Assembly: GCA_035532935.1 (NCBI GenBank)
Contig: DATKQE010000090.1
Location: 62,001 to 126,000 of the forward strand
DNA length: 64,000 bases
Direction: 5' to 3'
Source: DATJLY01 sp035532935
Lineage (GTDB): Bacteria > Pseudomonadota > Alphaproteobacteria > ATCC43930 > CGMCC-115725
Part shown: positions 35,722 to 44,225 of the stretch, one piece after another
How the letters are laid out: the number at the start of each line of letters is the position of its first letter
Position numbering within the stretch: the first letter of the stretch is position 1
Translations under genes and position numbers: made by a program
The notes under the pieces: generated by a model
Told to the model about the DNA's origin: nothing
Seen by the model: the letters and a program-made list of their open reading frames with translations, nothing else
Databases searched by the model: none

Positions 35722-36597
35722 TCAGTTGAGGACGCCGGCGAGGCGCATCGCGCTGCGTACCTTGTGCTGCGCCTCGGGACTTGCCGGGACCAGCGGCAGC
35801 CGCACCTCGGGCGTCGATTTCTCGATCAGCGAGGCCGCGTATTTCACCGGCGCGGGGCTGGTCTCGACGAAGAGCGCGTCATGCAGCGGGCCCAGCCGCT
35901 CGTTGATCCGCATGGCGCGGGCAATATCGCCCTTCTGCCACGCCTCGTGCATCTGCGCGCAGGCGCGCGGCGCCACATTGGCCGTGACCGAGATGCAGCC
36001 GTCGCCGCCCTGCGCCAAAAGGGCGAGCGCCGTTACGTCCTCGCCGGAAAGGATGGCGAAATCCGGCCCGATCGCGGCACGGGTCCGCAACGGCCGGGCC
36101 AGATCGTTGGTCGCGTCCTTGACACCGACGACGTTGGGCAGCTTGGCCAGCCGTGCCATGGTCGCGACGCTCATGTCGATGACGCAGCGCGCCGGGATAT
36201 TGTAGATGATGATCGGCAGATCGACCGCGTCGTGGATCGCCTTGTAGTGCTGGTAGAGCCCTTCCTGGGTCGGCTTGTTGTAATAGGGCGTCACCACCAG
36301 CGCAGCATCCGCACCCGCCGTCTTGGCGTGGCGGGTGAGGTCGATCGCCTCCTCGGTGCTGTTCGAGCCGGTGCCAGCGATGACCGGGACACGGCCCTTG
36401 GCGACGGCAATGCACAACTCGACGACTCGCTTGTGCTCGGCATGGCTGAGGGTCGGCGATTCGCCGGTGGTACCGCACGGCACGACCCCGTGCGTACCCT
36501 CGCCGACCTGCCAATCGACGAAATTCTGGAACGCCTTCTCGTCCACCGCGCCGTCGCGGAACGGCGTGATGAGTGCGACCAACGAGCCCTTGAACAT
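35722..36597 (-). CDS. dapA: 4-hydroxy-tetrahydrodipicolinate synthase
   Basis: This 291-residue TIM-barrel lyase condenses pyruvate with aspartate semialdehyde for lysine and peptidoglycan. The Schiff-base Lys160 is in VVGVKDAT, Tyr132 in IIIYNIPAR and the Thr43/Thr44 pair in CGTTGESPTL. ATG 36597 is chosen for its GGAGGAAGC upstream; the frame extends back without homology. It is divergent from the lytic transglycosylase. Confidence 0.96.
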   Translation of the reverse strand: MFKGSLVALITPFRDGAVDEKAFQNFVDWQVGEGTHGVVPCGTTGESPTLSHAEHKRVVELCIAVAKGRVPVIAGTGSNSTEEAIDLTRHAKTAGADAALVVTPYYNKPTQEGLYQHYKAIHDAVDLPIIIYNIPARCVIDMSVATMARLAKLPNVVGVKDATNDLARPLRTRAAIGPDFAILSGEDVTALALLAQGGDGCISVTANVAPRACAQMHEAWQKGDIARAMRINERLGPLHDALFVETSPAPVKYAASLIEKSTPEVRLPLVPASPEAQHKVRSAMRLAGVLN

Positions 36598-36702
36598 GGC
36601 GCTTCCTCCGGCATGGCTAAGCGGCGGCGCGATCGGGTGACGATAGCCCCCGCCGCCGCCTGCGGCAACAGCGGCACCGCCGGACAAGCGTTCACGGTTA
36701 TT

Positions 36703-36730
36703 TTACGAATGATTTAACGATGTGTCGTAA
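36703..36730. promoter_or_regulatory. Inverted repeat in the dapA/slt intergenic region
   Basis: TTACGA (36703-36708) and TCGTAA (36725-36730) form a perfect inverted repeat with a 16-base AT-rich spacer in the divergent region between dapA and the lytic transglycosylase gene. It could be a regulator site or overlap a promoter; no protein can be named. Confidence 0.25.
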
Positions 36731-36823
36731 GTTATCGCGGCTTGTCCGGCGTGATCGCGCATGGCAAAACTATTGCCGCGCGCGTGCGGATCATCCGGCG
36801 TCGAGGAGTTGCGTTTGCCGATC

Positions 36824-38764
36824 ATGGGGCGTCGTCTCGTCGGGTTCCTGCTGCTGCTCCTGCTGATGCACGTTGCCCCGGCTCGGGCCGCCTTGTTGTC
36901 CGCGAGCGATGCGAGAATCTATCGTGCTGCCTTCGCGGCAGCCAAGGCCGGCGAATGGAGCCTGGCTCTGCACGAGGGGGCAAGGGCCCGCGACCGCAGG
37001 CTCGAGACGGTGTTGCAATGGATCGAGATGACCCATGGCGCCGCCGCCTTCGCCGACATCACGTCATTCATCGCCGCCCATCCGGACTGGCCTTCCCAGA
37101 CGCTGCTGCGCGAGCGTGCCGAAGAGGCGCTTGCAGGCGCCTCGGACGCGGCGGCAACGGCGTGGTTCGCTGCACATCCGCCGACAACGATGGCGGGCAA
37201 GCTGCGCAAGGCCGAATTACTGGCGGACCAGGGCCGCACCGCGGCGGCGGACGCGCTCGTGCGCGCAGTGTGGATCGAGGGCGACTTCACGAAATTCGAG
37301 GAGAAGTCGCTGCTGCAGCGCTACCACGGCATTCTTCGAACGGCCGACCACGGGGCACGCCTCGACCGGCTGCTGTGGGACCACCGCATCGAGCCGGCGC
37401 GGCGCATGCTTCGCCTCGTTGGCCCGAGCGTGCGCGCGCTGGCCGAGGCGCGGATCGCGCTCGCCGACCTCGATCCGGGCGTCGAGGGCCGCCTCGCGCG
37501 ACTGACGGCGGCGCAATTGCGCGATCCTGGTCTCGTCTACGAGCGCGTGCGCTGGCGCCGCCGTAAAGGCCTCTATGACGACGCCATCGCCTTACTCGAG
37601 GCCGCGCCCCGCCCAGTCAGCCATCAGAATGCCTGGGCGGTCGAGCGCGAGATCCTGGCGCGCTATGCGCTTGCCGAAGGCAAGCCGGAAGTGGCCTACC
37701 GCATCGCCGAGCGGCATGGACTGAAGACCGGCGCGAATTTTGCGGAACTCGAATTCCTCGCCGGCTGGGTGGCGCTGCGCTATCTCCACGAACCCGATAC
37801 CGCGTACGATCATTTCGTCCGCCTCTACCACGGCGTGAAACTGCCGATCAGCGTCGCCCGCGGCGCCTATTGGTCGGCGCGCGCCGCCGACGCGATGGGA
37901 AATCATCAGCTCGCCGAGACCTGGTACGGTATAGCTGCCGATCAGATCACTACCTATTACGGCCAACTCGCCGCAGCTCGTATCGATGCGCCCACCGTCG
38001 CGCGCATCGCCGAGCCGCATGCGCGCCCTGACGAGATCGCCGCCTTCAACGCGCGCGGTTTGGTGCGGGTGACGCGCGACCTCGCCGAGATCGGCGCAGA
38101 CGAATATGTGCGGCCATTCGTGCGGCATCTGAGCCTCCAAGCGGCGACGCCGGTCGAGCATGAGCTCGTCGCCCACCTCGCCACCGAGATCGATCGCCCC
38201 GATCTCGCCATCGAGACCGCCAAAGAAGCGAGCTATGACGGCGTCACCCTGCTCGACGAAGGCTATCCCATCACGCACGTTCCGTCCGGCGCCGAGGTTG
38301 AGCGCCCTCTGGTCCTCGCCGTGAGCCGGCAGGAGAGCGCGTTCGACCGCAAGGCCGTGAGCAGTGCCGGCGCCCGGGGCGTTATGCAGCTCATGCCGGC
38401 AACCGCCAGCCATGAAGCGAAGCTGCTGCACCTGCCTTACTCGACGGCCCGGCTCACCCACGATGCGCGTTACAACCTGACGCTCGGAAGCGAATACCTC
38501 AGCGGGCTGCTCGGCGACTTCGCCGGCTCCTACGTCCTGGCGGTGGCCGCGTACAATGCCGGTCCGGCGCGCGTCCGCGAGTGGATCGCCGATTTCGGCG
38601 ACCCGCGGAAGAAAGGTGTCGACGTCGTCGACTGGATCGAGGCGATCCCGGTGAGCGAGACACGGAATTACGTACAGCGCGTGCTGGAGAACCTTCAGGT
38701 CTATCGCTTTCGCCTTGGCGACCGTCGGCTCGCCTTCTCGCTGCCGAGCGACCTCAAGCGCTAG
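36824..38764 (+). CDS. slt: Soluble lytic murein transglycosylase
   Basis: This about 646-residue exported protein cleaves peptidoglycan glycan strands to anhydro products. A signal peptide (GRRLVGFLLLLLLMHVAPARA) leads a long alpha-helical superhelix and a C-terminal SLT domain with catalytic Glu504 in SRQESAFDRKA, then GVMQLMPATA and AVAAYNAGPARV. ATG 36824 puts the signal peptide first; a longer start at 36761 or a TTG near 36812 (with GAGGAG upstream) is possible. It probably acts in recycling and cell-wall remodelling with the nearby M23 enzyme. Confidence 0.92.
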   Translation: MGRRLVGFLLLLLLMHVAPARAALLSASDARIYRAAFAAAKAGEWSLALHEGARARDRRLETVLQWIEMTHGAAAFADITSFIAAHPDWPSQTLLRERAEEALAGASDAAATAWFAAHPPTTMAGKLRKAELLADQGRTAAADALVRAVWIEGDFTKFEEKSLLQRYHGILRTADHGARLDRLLWDHRIEPARRMLRLVGPSVRALAEARIALADLDPGVEGRLARLTAAQLRDPGLVYERVRWRRRKGLYDDAIALLEAAPRPVSHQNAWAVEREILARYALAEGKPEVAYRIAERHGLKTGANFAELEFLAGWVALRYLHEPDTAYDHFVRLYHGVKLPISVARGAYWSARAADAMGNHQLAETWYGIAADQITTYYGQLAAARIDAPTVARIAEPHARPDEIAAFNARGLVRVTRDLAEIGADEYVRPFVRHLSLQAATPVEHELVAHLATEIDRPDLAIETAKEASYDGVTLLDEGYPITHVPSGAEVERPLVLAVSRQESAFDRKAVSSAGARGVMQLMPATASHEAKLLHLPYSTARLTHDARYNLTLGSEYLSGLLGDFAGSYVLAVAAYNAGPARVREWIADFGDPRKKGVDVVDWIEAIPVSETRNYVQRVLENLQVYRFRLGDRRLAFSLPSDLKR

Positions 38765-38841
38765 CGCGCCGTGTTTCTCGCCTTGCCGTCTCTTGTGGCC
38801 TCGCCGATAGTGCAGTGGCGCGACGAACCACTTGGCCTGCC

Positions 38842-39840
38842 ATGACTGCCTCCACCGCCGAGCCGGCGATTCCCGACATCTCCGACATCGAAGCGGCGGC
38901 GGCGCGGTTGCGCGGACTCGCGGCGGCGACGCCGCTCATCGAGTCGCAAGCGGCCAATGCGCGAATCGGCGGCCGCCTGCTCGTGAAGGCCGAGTCCCTG
39001 CAGCGCACCGGCGCGTTCAAGTTTCGCGGCGCCTACAATGCCCTGTCGCAACTCGACGCCGACGCCCGGCGCGGCGGTGTCGTCACCTATTCGTCCGGCA
39101 ATCACGCGCAAGGCGTCGCGGCGGCGGCGCAGCTTCTCGGCATGAAGGCGACGATCGTAATGCCGAGCGACGCGCCCGCGATCAAGGTCGCGAGCACACG
39201 GTTCTGGGGCGCGGAGATCGTGTTTTATGACCGATACGCCGAGGAGCGCGAGGCGATCGCCACGCGCATCGCCGCCGCCAGCGGCGCCGTGCTGCTGCCG
39301 CCCTATGACGATCCGCGCGTCATCGCCGGCCAGGGCACCGTCGGCCTAGAACTCGCAGCGCAGGCGGCTACCTTGGGTGCCCGGCTCGACGCGGTGGTCG
39401 TTCCTTGCAGCGGCGGCGGGCTGGTCGGCGGCATCGCGCTGGCGCTCGCCGCGACCTGCCCCGAGACCGCCGTCTATGCTGCCGAGCCGGCCGGCCTCGA
39501 CGATTTGCGGCGATCGCTTGCGGCGGGCGAACGCGTGCGGAACGATCCGGCGGCCCGCTCGATCTGCGATGCGCTGCTCGCGCCGACGCCGGGCGTTCTG
39601 ACCTTCGCCATCGCGCGCCGGCTGCTGCGCGGAAGCCTGGTCGTCGCCGATGATGAAGTCATGGACGCGATGGACGTCGCGTTTGCCGATTACAAGCTGG
39701 TGGCGGAGCCGAGCGGAGCCGCTGCCCTTGCGGCAGTGCTCACCGGCCGGCTGGCCGTCGCCGGCCGTACCGTCGCGGTCGTCCTGTCCGGCGGTAATGT
39801 CGACCGCGCGGCGTTCGCCGGCGTGCTCGCCCGAGGCTAA
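38842..39840 (+). CDS. PLP-dependent serine/threonine dehydratase family protein
   Basis: This 332-residue fold-type II PLP enzyme has the cofactor Lys60 in TGAFKFRGAYNAL, the substrate loop SSGNHAQGVA and the phosphate loop CSGGGLVGG. There is no C-terminal ACT domain, so it resembles catabolic threonine dehydratase, serine racemase or threo-3-hydroxyaspartate ammonia-lyase rather than IlvA. The exact substrate is not clear. It follows the transglycosylase by 77 bases. Confidence 0.88.
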   Translation: MTASTAEPAIPDISDIEAAAARLRGLAAATPLIESQAANARIGGRLLVKAESLQRTGAFKFRGAYNALSQLDADARRGGVVTYSSGNHAQGVAAAAQLLGMKATIVMPSDAPAIKVASTRFWGAEIVFYDRYAEEREAIATRIAAASGAVLLPPYDDPRVIAGQGTVGLELAAQAATLGARLDAVVVPCSGGGLVGGIALALAATCPETAVYAAEPAGLDDLRRSLAAGERVRNDPAARSICDALLAPTPGVLTFAIARRLLRGSLVVADDEVMDAMDVAFADYKLVAEPSGAAALAAVLTGRLAVAGRTVAVVLSGGNVDRAAFAGVLARG

Positions 39841-39923
39841 AGCTTGTCCCGGTTATGTGCGATCACCAGATTGACGTCATTACCGCCTGGTTCGGACCGA
39901 CCATCCAGCGCGTCACGCAATGA

Positions 39924-39978
39924 CAGAAAAATAAGTAATTTCAAATCATTAAATCGTGCTTTAAATCTTATTTTTCTG
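39924..39978. repeat. Perfect 12-bp inverted repeat in an AT-rich convergent junction
   Basis: CAGAAAAATAAG (39924-39935) is matched exactly by CTTATTTTTCTG (39967-39978), with a 31-base AT-rich spacer carrying three AAATC repeats. It lies between the convergent dehydratase and M23 genes, and the right arm overlaps the last codons of the M23 gene. It could terminate transcripts from both sides, although the stem is AT-rich, unlike a normal intrinsic terminator. Confidence 0.5.
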
Positions 39979-41329
39979 AAATTAGCTGGACGCCCCTGCC
40001 CGCATTCAGAAACTTCGTCGGATCGACCGGCACACCGTTGACGCGCACTTCGTAATGGACGTGCGGGCCGGTGCTACGGCCCGTGCTGCCGAGTAGGCCG
40101 ATTTTCTGGTGCGCCCTCATCCTCTCGCCGCGTGCCACCAGGATGCGATGGAGATGGGCATAGAGCGTGACGATGCCGTGGGCATGCGTGATCTCGACGA
40201 CGCGGCCGTAACCGTCCTGCCAGCCGGTGAAGCTGACGACGCCGGGGGCGGTGCTGTAGACCGGCGAGAGATAGGGCGCGGCGAGATCCACGCCGGAATG
40301 GAATCCCATTTCGTGCCGGAACGGGTCCATCCGAGGTCCGAACGGGCTATCGACCACGTAATGCGCCAGCGGCGCCTCGAGTGGCAGCGACCGGGCGAGC
40401 GCTTCGAGCGCCGCTTCGCGCTTCCCTTCGTACTGTGCCTCCTCGCGCGTGCTGAGCGCGATGTAGGGACCGCCCTCCCCGGGCGGCAGCGAGCCGAAGG
40501 TGCCGAGCAGCTTATCGAGATCGATCCCGGTCGAAGCGATCAGCCGCTCGAGTTCGGAACGATAGCTCCGTGACGGGCGCGGGACGGAGGCTGCGGCGGC
40601 CTCCGGTCGGGCGAGTGCCGACGGCAACGTCGCGATCGGTTGGGCGAGCCGCGACCGCAGCCGGTCGCGCTCTGCTGCAAGCTCCTTGAGGTGATGTTCG
40701 CGTGCGGCGAGTTCGAGCTTGAGTTGGGCGGTACGGGCGTGCGAACTCTGGGAATCGGCCTGGAGCCCGTGCAGCTTGTTCTGCAGCAAAGCGCGCGCAA
40801 GCTCGGCCGATTGTAGCTCGGTGCGGTTGCGCGCAAGTTGATGGACGAGATCTTTCACGTTCCCGGACTTGCTCGCCAGCGCCTGCTGGGCGCCGTGCAG
40901 GCGCTGTTCCAGCGCCATCCGCTCCTTGTCGAGCACGACGGCACGCGCTTCGGCCGCCTCGATCGAGCCGCGCAAAGTCTCGTTATCTGCCGCTGCGGTG
41001 TCGAGCTGCTTCGTCATCTCGTCGAATTGTTTCGACATCGCGAGATATTGCGCGTCGGCGGCGGCGAGCTGTTCGCGCAGGCTTGCAACCGCGGCAACGC
41101 GGGACGAGACCGCGCTGATCTCGGCTTCCTTGCGACGGATCGCCTTGTGCAGATTGTGATAGGCCCCGATCAAGGCACCGACGCTCCCGATCACGACGAT
41201 CATGGACAGAAGTGCGCCTGCCTGAAACCAGCCCGGAAGGGTGAGATAGCGGATGTTCTCGCCGCTGCGGACGAGGAGCTGCCGCTCCGGGAACAGCCGC
41301 TTTGCCCATAGGATCGCTGGAGTGATCAT
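39968..41329 (-). CDS. M23 family peptidoglycan endopeptidase
   Basis: This 453-residue envelope protein has an N-terminal membrane anchor (about residues 37-60), a long coiled coil (about 65-240) and a C-terminal LytM domain. Zinc ligands are in GFHSGVDLAAP and GPHVHYEVRV, with a further His in YAHLHR, so the domain looks catalytically competent, unlike EnvC. It resembles DipM/LmdC-type or MepM-type factors that cut peptide crosslinks during division. The coiled coil suggests a partner-binding role. Confidence 0.92.
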   Translation of the reverse strand: MITPAILWAKRLFPERQLLVRSGENIRYLTLPGWFQAGALLSMIVVIGSVGALIGAYHNLHKAIRRKEAEISAVSSRVAAVASLREQLAAADAQYLAMSKQFDEMTKQLDTAAADNETLRGSIEAAEARAVVLDKERMALEQRLHGAQQALASKSGNVKDLVHQLARNRTELQSAELARALLQNKLHGLQADSQSSHARTAQLKLELAAREHHLKELAAERDRLRSRLAQPIATLPSALARPEAAAASVPRPSRSYRSELERLIASTGIDLDKLLGTFGSLPPGEGGPYIALSTREEAQYEGKREAALEALARSLPLEAPLAHYVVDSPFGPRMDPFRHEMGFHSGVDLAAPYLSPVYSTAPGVVSFTGWQDGYGRVVEITHAHGIVTLYAHLHRILVARGERMRAHQKIGLLGSTGRSTGPHVHYEVRVNGVPVDPTKFLNAGRGVQLISEK

Positions 41330-41808
41330 GTCCCCCCGCCCCGATATTGCCCTCCGACATCACGCGCTGCGCGCAATGTCGCTACGGACTGCGGTCCCCC
41401 GTTGCGGGGACGCCAGCGAAAGCGACCGAGAGCTCCCATCCCGGTTCGGAAAGCCGGCACATTGTATGCACCGGTTGGGCGCCACCGGTTGCAGATCCCG
41501 GCGGCCAATCGCCGCGTCGAACCTAACCACGCACTGAAGACCTGGCAAGGAAATTTCGCGGTTGCAAAATGAAGCGCAGGGAAGAGTTCTCGGGATGGAA
41601 GCGGTGAACCTCCGTTTGTTTGAGTGGAAATGCCGGGGATGCAACGCAACGCGAGTTGCGGTCTTATTCGCCGCGACCGCCCGCCGGTTGCGCCCGTACT
41701 AAGTGATAACGGGGCGGCGTTCATCGATATGCTCGTGCCATTGGCAATGCTTGGCCAATTGCTGACACGGCCTCTCGCACTGCGGCCACGAATCGCGCCG
41801 TCGCGCGC
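41330..41808. other. 479-base region with no supported gene
   Basis: No frame here has a convincing start, ribosome site and protein-like composition. Features seen: a GTCCCC/GGGGAC hairpin with a six-base loop (41394-41411) lacking a T-run; a direct repeat CACCGGTTG (41470-41478 and 41484-41492); and a short frame on the plus strand (41595-41703, 35 residues with CRGC) without a clear ribosome site. It probably holds the promoters of the M23 gene and remnants of older sequence. Confidence 0.4.
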
Positions 41809-42312
41809 TCAGGTGAAAAACGAGAATGACGGCACCATGAGAATCCCCGCGGCCGCGATCGGTATGCCGTAGGGGATCGGCGAACCGCGCTGCGCAATCG
41901 CCGGGAGTCGATGCAGCACGGCAAGCAGGGTCACTTGCGCCATCGGGCGTCGCAGCAGCAATTGCACCAGGGCCATGAGCCCGCCGATGACGGCGGTAAC
42001 CGCGAGGAACGGCACCACTCCGTGGAGCCCCGTCCACAGCGCCACCGCGGCCAGGAGCTTGACGTCGCCGCCGCCCATCAGCCGCAAGGCAAAGAACATG
42101 GCTGCGCCGGCGAAGACGGCGAGGGCCGCGGCAAAATGGGAGAGCCAGTCGACCTGGTGCCCGAAAGCGAGTGCGGCGGCGGGAAAGACCGCCGCCAGTG
42201 AGGCCGTGAGCCAATTGGGAATGCGCAGGTTGCTGCCGTCGCTCAGCGCGGCCATGACCAAAAGAAACACATAGACGGCGAGCGCGATCTCGCCGCCGAT
42301 CGAGGCGATCAT
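41809..42312 (-). CDS. Prepilin peptidase, CpaA/TadV type
   Basis: This 167-residue polytopic membrane aspartyl protease has Asp25 in ALSDGSNLRIPN and Asp83 in MGGGDVKLLAA, the two catalytic residues of A24A peptidases without the methyltransferase domain. Such enzymes process Flp pilins and TadE/F pseudopilins. No pilin or tad gene is in the window, so the substrate would be encoded elsewhere. ATG 42312 is used instead of an upstream ATG at 42351. Confidence 0.88.
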   Translation of the reverse strand: MIASIGGEIALAVYVFLLVMAALSDGSNLRIPNWLTASLAAVFPAAALAFGHQVDWLSHFAAALAVFAGAAMFFALRLMGGGDVKLLAAVALWTGLHGVVPFLAVTAVIGGLMALVQLLLRRPMAQVTLLAVLHRLPAIAQRGSPIPYGIPIAAAGILMVPSFSFFT

Positions 42313-42406
42313 GGTGCCGTTCGTCCCGTGGTGCGCCCGCGCCCGATGCACGGGCCGCCCCGATCATGGCGCGACCTTGCTTAGCGCTTCGTTAGCAGCC
42401 GAAGAC

Positions 42407-42435
42407 AAAAAAATGGGCCGCGCACAGCGCGGCCC
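42407..42435 (-). terminator. Strong intrinsic terminator (minus strand)
   Basis: Read on the minus strand, GGGCCGCGC-TGT-GCGCGGCCC (42435-42415) is a perfect 9-bp GC stem with a three-base loop, followed by A and seven T. It lies upstream of the prepilin peptidase start and beyond the divergent folP start, so it does not end any visible protein gene; it best fits the end of a small RNA. Confidence 0.75.
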
Positions 42436-42467
42436 AAGTTCAGGGAGGAAACGCCGAAACGGCGTTC
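42407..42467 (-). ncRNA. Candidate small RNA with exposed CCTCC
   Basis: On the minus strand, TTGTAC (42501-42496) and CATATA (42479-42474), 16 bases apart, form a possible promoter. A start near 42467 would give about 60 bases: stem-loop one AACGCCG-TTT-CGGCGTT (42466-42450), then single-stranded TCCTCCCTGAACTT, then a strong terminator. An exposed CCUCC that could pair with Shine-Dalgarno sequences is the mark of several alphaproteobacterial sRNA families. No matching RNA family could be searched, so this is inference from structure. Confidence 0.45.
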
Positions 42468-42568
42468 CGACGATATATGGGCAAAAGCCATGCTGGTACA
42501 ATGGGGCCGGCACATGGCGGCATTGCGCCTAACGCAAACCGCGTGCCGCCGATTGAGGCTGGTTCGAC

Positions 42569-43699
42569 ATGTCCCGAAACGCCCTGCATTGCCTGGAGCT
42601 CGACGCGCTCACCACCGAGGCCGTAACGTGCGCGTGGCTGCGTCCCTTGGGTCTTCTCCGCGGAAACGCTGCCTCGCGCGCTGTCGCGGCGGGTTCGGCA
42701 TTGCCGCTTGGCGGTGGCGAGATCGCCTTCACCGCGGTCGAATTTCTAGCGCGGCAGCCGGACGCTAGCGTGACCTCGGCGCTAGCAGCCCTGCCGCGGC
42801 TTCGGGCGTGGGCCGCGGCGCGCGGCACCGCCTGCGCCACAAAACTGACACAGCGCCTCGACGCCCTCAGCGGCTCCCGCGTGCCGTGGGCCGGTTTCGC
42901 GCTCGATCGACCGCTCGTGATGGGGATCGTCAACGTCACGCCCGACAGCTTTTCCGATGGCGGCGCCTTTGCCGCGCCGGAGCGCGCCGTCGCTCGCGGC
43001 CGCGCGCTGCGCGAGGCGGGCGCCGACATTCTCGACATCGGCGGCGAATCCACCCGGCCGGGCGCGGCGCCGGTCACGGCCGAGGAGGAACTGCGCCGCA
43101 TCGCGCCGGTGGTGCGCGCGCTCGCCGCCGACGGCGCGGCGGTCTCGGTCGACACAAGGCACGCCACGGTCATGGCGGCGTCGCTCGCCGCAGGCGCGCG
43201 CATCGTCAACGATGTCTCGGCGCTGGCCGGCGATCGGGACAGCATCGATGTCGTGGCCCGCGCCGGCGCCGCGGTCGTCCTTATGCACATGCAGGGCAAG
43301 CCCGCGACGATGCAGCGCGACCCGCACTATGTCCTGGCGTCGCTCGACGTGATCGAGGCACTCGAGGCGCGGATCGCGGCCTGCGAGCGCGCCGGCATCG
43401 AACGGTCGCGCATCGTCATCGATCCCGGGATCGGCTTCGGCAAGACGACGCCGCACAATCTCGAGATTCTGGCGCGGCTGGCGCTGTTCCATGCGCTCGG
43501 CACCGGGGTGATGATCGGCCTGTCGCGGAAGTCGCTGGTCGGCCGGATCGCGCCGGCGGCGGTCGGCGAGCGCCTGCCCGGCTCGCTCGCCGGTGCGCTC
43601 CATGCGCTGGGCGAGGGCGTGCAGATCCTGCGCGTCCATGACGTCGCCGAAACCCGTCAGGCGATCGCGGTGTGGCGGGCGATCGGCGCCGGCGCCTGA
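42569..43699 (+). CDS. folP: Dihydropteroate synthase with N-terminal extension
   Basis: This 376-residue enzyme joins p-aminobenzoate to the pterin in folate synthesis and is the sulfonamide target. The core TIM barrel begins near residue 113 with LVMGIVNVTPDSFSDGG, then DIGGESTRPGA, NDVSALAGD and LSRKSLVGRI. The first about 110 residues are an extra domain not needed for activity in E. coli FolP (282 residues). Its stop is one base from that of convergent folB. Confidence 0.95.
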   Translation: MSRNALHCLELDALTTEAVTCAWLRPLGLLRGNAASRAVAAGSALPLGGGEIAFTAVEFLARQPDASVTSALAALPRLRAWAAARGTACATKLTQRLDALSGSRVPWAGFALDRPLVMGIVNVTPDSFSDGGAFAAPERAVARGRALREAGADILDIGGESTRPGAAPVTAEEELRRIAPVVRALAADGAAVSVDTRHATVMAASLAAGARIVNDVSALAGDRDSIDVVARAGAAVVLMHMQGKPATMQRDPHYVLASLDVIEALEARIAACERAGIERSRIVIDPGIGFGKTTPHNLEILARLALFHALGTGVMIGLSRKSLVGRIAPAAVGERLPGSLAGALHALGEGVQILRVHDVAETRQAIAVWRAIGAGA

Positions 43700-43700
43700 T

Positions 43701-44126
43701 CTAAGGCCGGACGCGGCGCCGCTCGATAATGACGCCGACGCTTTCGGCCTCGGGATAGATGTCGAGCTTTTCGACCATGATCCGGACTGCGCGCACGCGC
43801 GCGTCCTCGAGGCAGAACGCCGCCACCCGCTCGGCGAAGGTCTCCACCAGGTTGATGTGCCGCGCCCCCGCCACCGACTTGATCCCGGCGACGACCGTCT
43901 CGTAGTCGACCGCCGCGGCGAAATCGTCGTTGTCCGGCAGCGCCGTCGCGAGCAGAAGCTCGGCATTGACCCGCACCCGCGTGCGCTGCCGCTTCTCATG
44001 CGCGTGAATGCCGATGCTGACCGCGACGACGAGACTGCGGACGAAGATCCGATAGGACGATTCTTCGCCCCCGTCGGCCATGGGCTCGCCACCGAATTCC
44101 CGGTCCCGCATCATGGCCCCGAGCAT
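43701..44126 (-). CDS. folB: Dihydroneopterin aldolase
   Basis: This protein of up to 141 residues releases glycolaldehyde from dihydroneopterin in folate synthesis. The tunnel-fold core shows VSIGIHAHEKRQRTRVRVN, the NLVETFAERVA helix with the conserved Glu, and a late Lys in MVEKLDIYP. The core starts about residue 25, so ATG 44081 (MADGGEES) may be the real start instead of 44126. It is convergent with folP. Confidence 0.92.
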   Translation of the reverse strand: MLGAMMRDREFGGEPMADGGEESSYRIFVRSLVVAVSIGIHAHEKRQRTRVRVNAELLLATALPDNDDFAAAVDYETVVAGIKSVAGARHINLVETFAERVAAFCLEDARVRAVRIMVEKLDIYPEAESVGVIIERRRVRP

Positions 44127-44169
44127 GACGCACGGGCGAACGATTTCAAAGGCGAATGCACACGCGGGA

Positions 44170-44199
44170 TTGCCACGGATCGCATGGGTGCCACATAGT
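44170..44199 (+). promoter_or_regulatory. Candidate promoter for the dioxygenase operon
   Basis: TTGCCA (44170-44175) and CATAGT (44194-44199) are 18 bases apart and lie 26 bases before the dioxygenase start at 44226. The -10 match is four of six. No operator palindrome was seen close to it. Confidence 0.3.
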
Positions 44200-44225
44200 C
44201 ATAAAGGATGCCCACAGGAGGCGCG

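Noticed and set aside
41394..41411. GTCCCC/GGGGAC hairpin as a terminator
   Set aside because: No T-run follows on either strand, so termination is not supported.
41326..41724. 132-residue minus-strand frame between the M23 and prepilin peptidase genes
   Set aside because: No ribosome site and no protein-like hydrophobic pattern; kept as a non-coding region.
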